Shown here: positions 4,594-7,739 of the stretch, piece by piece
Numbering within the stretch: the stretch's first letter is position 1
Layout: each line of letters begins with the position of its first letter
Origin: an uncultured Azospirillum sp.
GTDB lineage: Bacteria > Pseudomonadota > Alphaproteobacteria > Azospirillales > Azospirillaceae
DNA: 7,739 nucleotides
Assembly: GCA_937960755.1 (NCBI GenBank)
Contig: CALGOL010000323.1
Span: forward strand, 1 to 7,739
Direction: 5' to 3'
Program-made: the position numbers and the translations under genes
Notes under the pieces: generated by a model
What the model was told of the DNA's origin: nothing
The model's database searches: none
The model's input: the letters and a program-made list of their open reading frames with translations, nothing else

Positions 4594-5562
4594 TCATCGG
4601 CTGCCGCGGCGCGCCAAAACAATGCCCGCCAGCACCACCGCCATCGCCGCCGCGTCCAGCCAGCCCAAGGGCTCGCCCAGCACCGCCCAGGCGGCGGCGG
4701 CGGCGACCACCGGCTGAAGCAGCACGGTGACCGAGGTGAAGGCCGCCGGCAAAAAAGCCATGCCGTAAGCGATCAGCCCCTGGCCGCCGGCATGGCTGAA
4801 CCACGCCAGTCCAAACAGCGCCAGCCAACCGGCCCAACTGGCCGGCCATAACGATTCCCCCGTCGCCAAGGTCAGCGCCAAGGTCGCCGCCGCCGTCGCC
4901 GCCCCCGACCACAGCATGATGGTGGCGGTGGAGAAGCTGCGCCGCAGCCGGCTGACCACAATGAAATAGCTGGCGTAGAACATGGCGGCGGTCAGCGCCA
5001 AACCGTCCCCCGCCAGACTGACCGCGTCGGCGTCGAAGCTGCGCCCCATCAAAAGCGCCACCCCCAGCATGGCGACCGCCAAACCGCCGAGAAAGGCGCG
5101 GGAGAAACGCTGACCGAACAGCGCCCAAGAAAACAGCGTGACGAAGATCGGCGCGATGTTGGCCAGCAAAGTGGCGTTCGCCACCGAGGTCTGGCCAATC
5201 GACAGATGCCAGGTGGTGAGATCGCCGGCGAAGCACAGCCCGGCCAGCGCCAGCCCGCCATAGTCGCGCCAGGACGACGGCCGGCGAAAGCCCGATGTTG
5301 GGGCCTGCGCCGTTTCCCGCGCCATGAACAGCCAGAACAGCGGCGCTGCGAGGGCCACCCGCCAAAACGCCGTGGCGATCGGCCCGGCCTCCGCCAGACG
5401 GACGAACAGCGGCGAAAAGCCGATGGCGGCCGAGCCCGCCAGCAGGGCGATGATCGCGAGGCGCTGCGCGGCGGCGGCGGTCGCGGAAGATGAAGCGGAA
5501 TCTGTACGCATGGAACGGCTTATAGCCGGTTTATCGCCGGCTGGCGCATGCGCGGCGGACAT
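4594..5562 (-). CDS. EamA-family (DMT superfamily) transporter
   Basis: A complete 322-residue inner-membrane protein. After a polar, Ala/Ser-rich N-terminal tail of about 33 residues, alternating hydrophobic segments give about ten transmembrane helices arranged as two EamA repeats (roughly 35-165 and 185-316). The first repeat shows SAAIGFSPLFVRLAEAGP, ATAFWRVALAAP and SVANATLLANIAPIFVTLF. The second shows AMFYASYFIVVSRLRR, SHAGGQGLIAYGMAFLPA and an LLQPVVAAAAAWAVLGEPLG block, the typical 'P....l.....lgE' hallmark of drug/metabolite transporters. Such proteins export or import small metabolites, but the substrate cannot be read from the sequence. I took the ATG at 5562 because GGCGGGGG lies just upstream; an internal ATG at 5511 lacks a ribosome-binding site. 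It is divergent from the hemerythrin gene and tail-on to tRNA-Pro. Confidence 0.88.
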   Translation of the reverse strand: MSAAHAPAGDKPAISRSMRTDSASSSATAAAAQRLAIIALLAGSAAIGFSPLFVRLAEAGPIATAFWRVALAAPLFWLFMARETAQAPTSGFRRPSSWRDYGGLALAGLCFAGDLTTWHLSIGQTSVANATLLANIAPIFVTLFSWALFGQRFSRAFLGGLAVAMLGVALLMGRSFDADAVSLAGDGLALTAAMFYASYFIVVSRLRRSFSTATIMLWSGAATAAATLALTLATGESLWPASWAGWLALFGLAWFSHAGGQGLIAYGMAFLPAAFTSVTVLLQPVVAAAAAWAVLGEPLGWLDAAAMAVVLAGIVLARRGSR

Positions 5563-5596
5563 GACGCCCCCGCCTGGCTTGCGGTTGGTCGTTCAA

Positions 5597-5602
5597 ATTG
5601 TA
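5597..5602 (-). promoter_or_regulatory. Candidate -10 element of the EamA transporter gene
   Basis: TACAAT on the minus strand (5602-5597) is a 5-of-6 match to TATAAT, 34 bases upstream of the ATG at 5562. No good -35 sits at 16-18 bases, so this is a weak candidate only. Confidence 0.25.
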
Positions 5603-5695
5603 TCCGTTTTCAGCATAATCATTTGTCTTCGCGCAAATTCATATCTGATTGCCGATTGGTTTATTGCGAATTCAAACGATCCCCCACTAATGAGT

Positions 5696-5723
5696 TTGTC
5701 AAACCCAAGTAGATAGCTACTAT
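5696..5723 (+). promoter_or_regulatory. Promoter of the bacteriohemerythrin gene with overlapping inverted repeat
   Basis: TTGTCA (5696-5701) and TACTAT (5718-5723), 16 bases apart, match sigma70 elements at five and four positions. The inverted repeat AGTAG-ATAG-CTACT (5708-5721) lies in the spacer and overlaps the -10, where a repressor could block polymerase. Expected transcription start is near 5730, about 30 bases before the ATG. Confidence 0.45.
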
Positions 5724-5761
5724 TGCGCTACAACCCCGACAAACGAATTAAGGGGAGAGCG

Positions 5762-6187
5762 ATGAGACAGCTTAGGGAGCCGACCGCAATTGCGGCGTTC
5801 GGCGGCGTTGGGTTATGGGCCGCGGCGCAGTCGGAAGGCGTCGCCGAAATCGACGGCGACCATCGCGAAATGCAAAAATTGTTCGCCGCCTTCACGTCGG
5901 CCCCAGCCTCAGCCCGGCCGCAATTGGTTGATCGGCTGACCGGCCTGCTCTGCGCCCATTTCGACCGGGAAGAACGGCTGATGCGCCGTTCCGGCTACGC
6001 CTCGCTGGAGCGTCACCGCGAGGCTCATTGCTTTCTGCTGGAACAGCTCAATCGGTTCGCGGCGCTCGCCCAAACCCATCCCGCCGAAGTTTCCGAAGAA
6101 GTCTTGATGTCCTTTGTCCAAACCTGGATGGACGATCACTTCGCCAGCGAAGACAAGGCGTTCTGCGACTATCTGCGCGCCGGTTAA
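5762..6187 (+). CDS. Bacteriohemerythrin (O2-binding di-iron protein)
   Basis: A complete 141-residue single-domain hemerythrin, a cytoplasmic four-helix bundle that binds O2 at a non-heme di-iron centre. All seven expected ligands are visible with correct spacing: His34 (GDHREM), His66 and Glu70 (HFDREE, HxxxE), His85 and His89 (HREAH, HxxxH), His126 and Asp131 (HFASED, HxxxxD). Length is close to the usual 130-150 residues. The preceding 25 residues are a short non-conserved N-terminal extension with a hydrophobic FGGVGLWAAA stretch. I chose the ATG at 5762 because AAGGGGAG lies just upstream; reading through from a TTG at 5723 would place the start inside the promoter. It is transcribed alone from its own promoter and ends before a strong hairpin. 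Probable roles, by family, are oxygen sensing, storage or delivery, for example in microaerobic or motile cells; the link to adjacent flagellar genes is positional only. Confidence 0.92.
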   Translation: MRQLREPTAIAAFGGVGLWAAAQSEGVAEIDGDHREMQKLFAAFTSAPASARPQLVDRLTGLLCAHFDREERLMRRSGYASLERHREAHCFLLEQLNRFAALAQTHPAEVSEEVLMSFVQTWMDDHFASEDKAFCDYLRAG

Positions 6188-6236
6188 GGCTTTCCCGTCG
6201 CTTAGGGCGCCGTTGAAGCTTCTAAGCAACGCCTGA

Positions 6237-6265
6237 ACCCGCCCGGCAGATCTTGCCGGGCGGGT
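6237..6265. terminator. Strong bidirectional hairpin between convergent genes
   Basis: ACCCGCCCGGCA (6237-6248) and TGCCGGGCGGGT (6254-6265) form a perfect 12-bp stem with a 5-base loop (GATCT). It sits between the stops of the hemerythrin gene (6187) and flgH (6298), which converge here. Neither side has a U-tract, so termination may rely on Rho or on the stability of the stem. Position and strength make a shared terminator the best reading. Confidence 0.6.
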
Positions 6266-6297
6266 CGGACGGGAAGAAAATCGCCGAGAGGAAATTC

Positions 6298-7137
6298 TTA
6301 CCAGGGCATGATGATGTCGAACAGTTGCTGACCGTAGCGCGGCTGCTGCACGTCGGAGATCTGGCCGTTGCCGCCGTAGGAGATGCGGGCTTCGGCGATC
6401 TGGTCATACTTGACGGTGTTGCCCGCGGTGATGTCTTCCGGCCGCACCACGCCCGACACGATCAGGTCGCGGCGTTCGAAGTTGACCCGCACTTCTTGCC
6501 GGCCTTCCAGGACAAGATTGCCGTTCGGCAAAACTTGCGTCACCAGCGCGGCGAGGCGCAATTCGATCTGCTCCTTGCGGCTGACGGCGCCCTTGCCCTG
6601 ATTGGACAGCGACGACGACAGGTTCAGCAGGCTGGAGGGGTCGGTGGCGTCGTTGAGGATATTGGTCAGGCCGCCGCCCGGCGCTTCAAAGCCGAACAGG
6701 TTGGGCATGCCGGCCTTGTCGGAATTGGTGCGCGACCGGGTGGTCTGGTTGTCGATCGACGCCTTGTCGTCGATTTCGATCAGCACGGTCAGCAGGTCGC
6801 CCACTCTGGCGGCGCGCTGATCCTTGAAGAACGCCTTGGCCCCGGTGCGCCACAGCGAATTGGGGTTGCGCTCGGTCGGCTGCGGGGTCGGCATCGGCAG
6901 GCTGACCGGCTGGTAGCCGGGGCGGGCCTGCGGGTCTTGAATCTTCGACATTTCAGGCGCTTGGCCGATATTGGCGATGCGGGAGGCGGCGTTGCAGGCC
7001 GGCAGCGCGGCGACCATGGCGGCGACGAGGGCGAAACGGACGGCCTTCTTGCCGAAAGAGGTCTTGCCGGAAGCGGTTTGGGCGGCGGCGGTCTTGGTGG
7101 CGGCGGTCTTGGTGGCGGCGGTCTTGGTGGCGAACAT
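6298..7137 (-). CDS. flgH: Flagellar L-ring protein FlgH (lipoprotein)
   Basis: A complete 279-residue FlgH, which forms the outer-membrane L-ring through which the flagellar rod passes. Diagnostic blocks: NPNSLW (91-96), FFKDQRAARVGDLLTVLI (103-120), a Ser/Asn-rich middle region, NGNLVLEGRQEV-like and SGVVRPEDI-like motifs, and C-terminal ISYGGNGQI (252-260) ending in IIMPW. The lipoprotein signal is RFALVAAMVAALPAC, with LPAC as lipobox and Cys48 as the probable lipidated residue. The n-region is unusually long because residues 3-17 are three copies of ATKTA plus a degenerate fourth, encoded by a perfect 15-base tandem repeat. This accounts for the protein being longer than typical FlgH (about 230-250 residues). 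The ATG at 7137 is supported by AGGAG nine bases upstream, located four bases after the flgA stop, so flgA and flgH are co-transcribed. Confidence 0.96.
   Translation of the reverse strand: MFATKTAATKTAATKTAAAQTASGKTSFGKKAVRFALVAAMVAALPACNAASRIANIGQAPEMSKIQDPQARPGYQPVSLPMPTPQPTERNPNSLWRTGAKAFFKDQRAARVGDLLTVLIEIDDKASIDNQTTRSRTNSDKAGMPNLFGFEAPGGGLTNILNDATDPSSLLNLSSSLSNQGKGAVSRKEQIELRLAALVTQVLPNGNLVLEGRQEVRVNFERRDLIVSGVVRPEDITAGNTVKYDQIAEARISYGGNGQISDVQQPRYGQQLFDIIMPW
7087..7131 (-). repeat. 15-base tandem repeat, three perfect copies, in flgH
   Basis: Starting two codons into flgH, the unit GCCACCAAGACCGCC is repeated three times without mismatch (7131-7117, 7116-7102, 7101-7087), followed by a degenerate fourth unit (7086-7072). 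Being a multiple of three, copy-number change would lengthen or shorten the lipoprotein signal n-region without shifting frame. Confidence 0.9.
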
Positions 7138-7153
7138 GGGAGCTTTCTCCTGC

Positions 7154-7739
7154 TTAATTCAAGGCGGCGCCGGGCTTTGCCACGGCGACGAGGTTGGGGC
7201 CTGCGACCGTCGCCTGGACGATGCGATTAGATTGGGTGTTCACAATGCGGATGACGTCGCCCACGCCGCCGTCTTCAAGGGATTTTCCTTGGGCGGTCAA
7301 TGAGATGCGGGCGGTTTGAAAGGTGACGGTGACCAGCGCGCCCTTGGCGACGACGCGCGGGGTTTGCAGGTCGCGGACCCGCACCGGGGTTTGCACCGGC
7401 ACGCCGCGCTTGGGCGTCATGCCGATGATCTGAGATTCGGCGGCGGCGATGTCGCTGCCGACTTGATCGGCGCGCACTTCCTGCCAGTCAATGTCGCTGG
7501 CGCTGATGGTGTCGCCGGGGGCGATGCGGCGGTTCAGCACCGGAGCGCGCACCACGCCGTAAGCCCGGCCGGTAATCGGCATGCGCAGCGAACGGCTGGG
7601 GCCCGGCACCACCAGTTCGGCGGCGAAACGGCCGTTCAGATTGTTGAAATAGAGGTTCTGCACCGTCAACGAGCCCCAATCGGCCGGCGCGTGCAGCTCT
7701 AGCGCCCGGTTGTCGAACTCGATGTTCAGCCGCCCCACC
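7154..7739 (-). CDS. flgA: Flagellar P-ring assembly chaperone FlgA (5' end outside window)
   Basis: The C-terminal 194 or so residues of FlgA, a periplasmic chaperone required to polymerise FlgI into the P-ring. The fragment contains a SAF-type domain start (VRAPVLNRRIAPGDTISASD, with DIDW after it), the IIGMTPKRGVPVQTPVRVRDL block, and the C-terminal beta-clip part with VAKGALVTVTF, ISLTAQGKSLEDGGVGDVIRI and RIVQATVAGPNLVAV. These are the conserved regions of FlgA in order. The N-terminus, including the secretion signal, lies beyond base 7739; the GTG near the edge is most likely an internal Val. flgH follows after 16 bases, and the usual alphaproteobacterial order flgF-flgG-flgA-flgH suggests flgG lies upstream outside the window. 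Confidence 0.94.
   Translation of the reverse strand, partial: VGRLNIEFDNRALELHAPADWGSLTVQNLYFNNLNGRFAAELVVPGPSRSLRMPITGRAYGVVRAPVLNRRIAPGDTISASDIDWQEVRADQVGSDIAAAESQIIGMTPKRGVPVQTPVRVRDLQTPRVVAKGALVTVTFQTARISLTAQGKSLEDGGVGDVIRIVNTQSNRIVQATVAGPNLVAVAKPGAALN

Noticed and set aside
4517..5365. Leftward 282-codon frame within the transporter gene
   Set aside because: It is a +1 shadow of the EamA gene, rich in Gly/Arg/His, with no family signature, while the main frame has clear transmembrane repeats.
5723..5761. Upstream TTG start for the hemerythrin, adding 13 residues
   Set aside because: That start would lie at the predicted -10 region, has no ribosome-binding site and adds no conserved sequence; the ATG at 5762 has a strong AAGGGGAG site.
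6253..7230. Long rightward 325-codon frame antisense to flgH
   Set aside because: It is the antisense shadow of a certain flgH gene, with Gly/Arg/Gln-rich low-complexity translation caused by high GC and the tandem repeat.

Overview
This window looks like chromosomal DNA from a GC-rich, flagellated alphaproteobacterium, probably in or near the Rhodospirillales. The reasons are the high GC content, the flgA-flgH gene order, an alphaproteobacterial-style pteridine-reductase-like SDR gene, and a tRNA-Pro(CGG) with an encoded CCA end. The taxonomic call is inference; no rRNA or other strong marker is present.

Left part (1-1798): the first bases hold the N-terminus of a leftward gene that runs off the window. 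It may be uvrC, but only context suggests this. Next comes a 444-base intergenic stretch with a perfect DnaA box, then a leftward SDR gene with pteridine-reductase hallmarks (528-1298). A 500-base gap follows. It carries two copies of a common proteobacterial palindromic repeat and, at its right end, an AT-rich promoter region.

Central part (1799-4345): four tightly packed rightward genes form one evident operon. They are a 135-residue protein resembling small proteins found beside type VI secretion effectors, a polymorphic toxin with a C-terminal WHH (HNH/EndoVII-type) nuclease domain, a SUKH (SMI1/KNR4) immunity protein, and a CDC123/D123-family ATP-grasp protein. CDC123 is best known as a eukaryotic translation-initiation (eIF2 assembly) factor. 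Bacterial relatives have been linked to type VI toxin loci, with a predicted but unproven ligase role. This operon is the most interesting part of the window. Its first gene is clearly more AT-rich than the flanking genes, which fits horizontal acquisition. The operon ends just before the 3' end of a leftward tRNA-Pro gene and that gene's terminator.

Right part (4420-7739): after tRNA-Pro come a leftward EamA/DMT-type ten-helix transporter, a divergent rightward bacteriohemerythrin with all seven di-iron ligands, a strong convergent hairpin, and the leftward flagellar genes flgA (incomplete) and flgH. FlgA chaperones P-ring assembly and FlgH forms the outer-membrane L-ring, so this pair is the end of a basal-body operon. 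The FlgH N-terminus carries an unusual perfect 15-base tandem repeat ahead of its lipoprotein signal.
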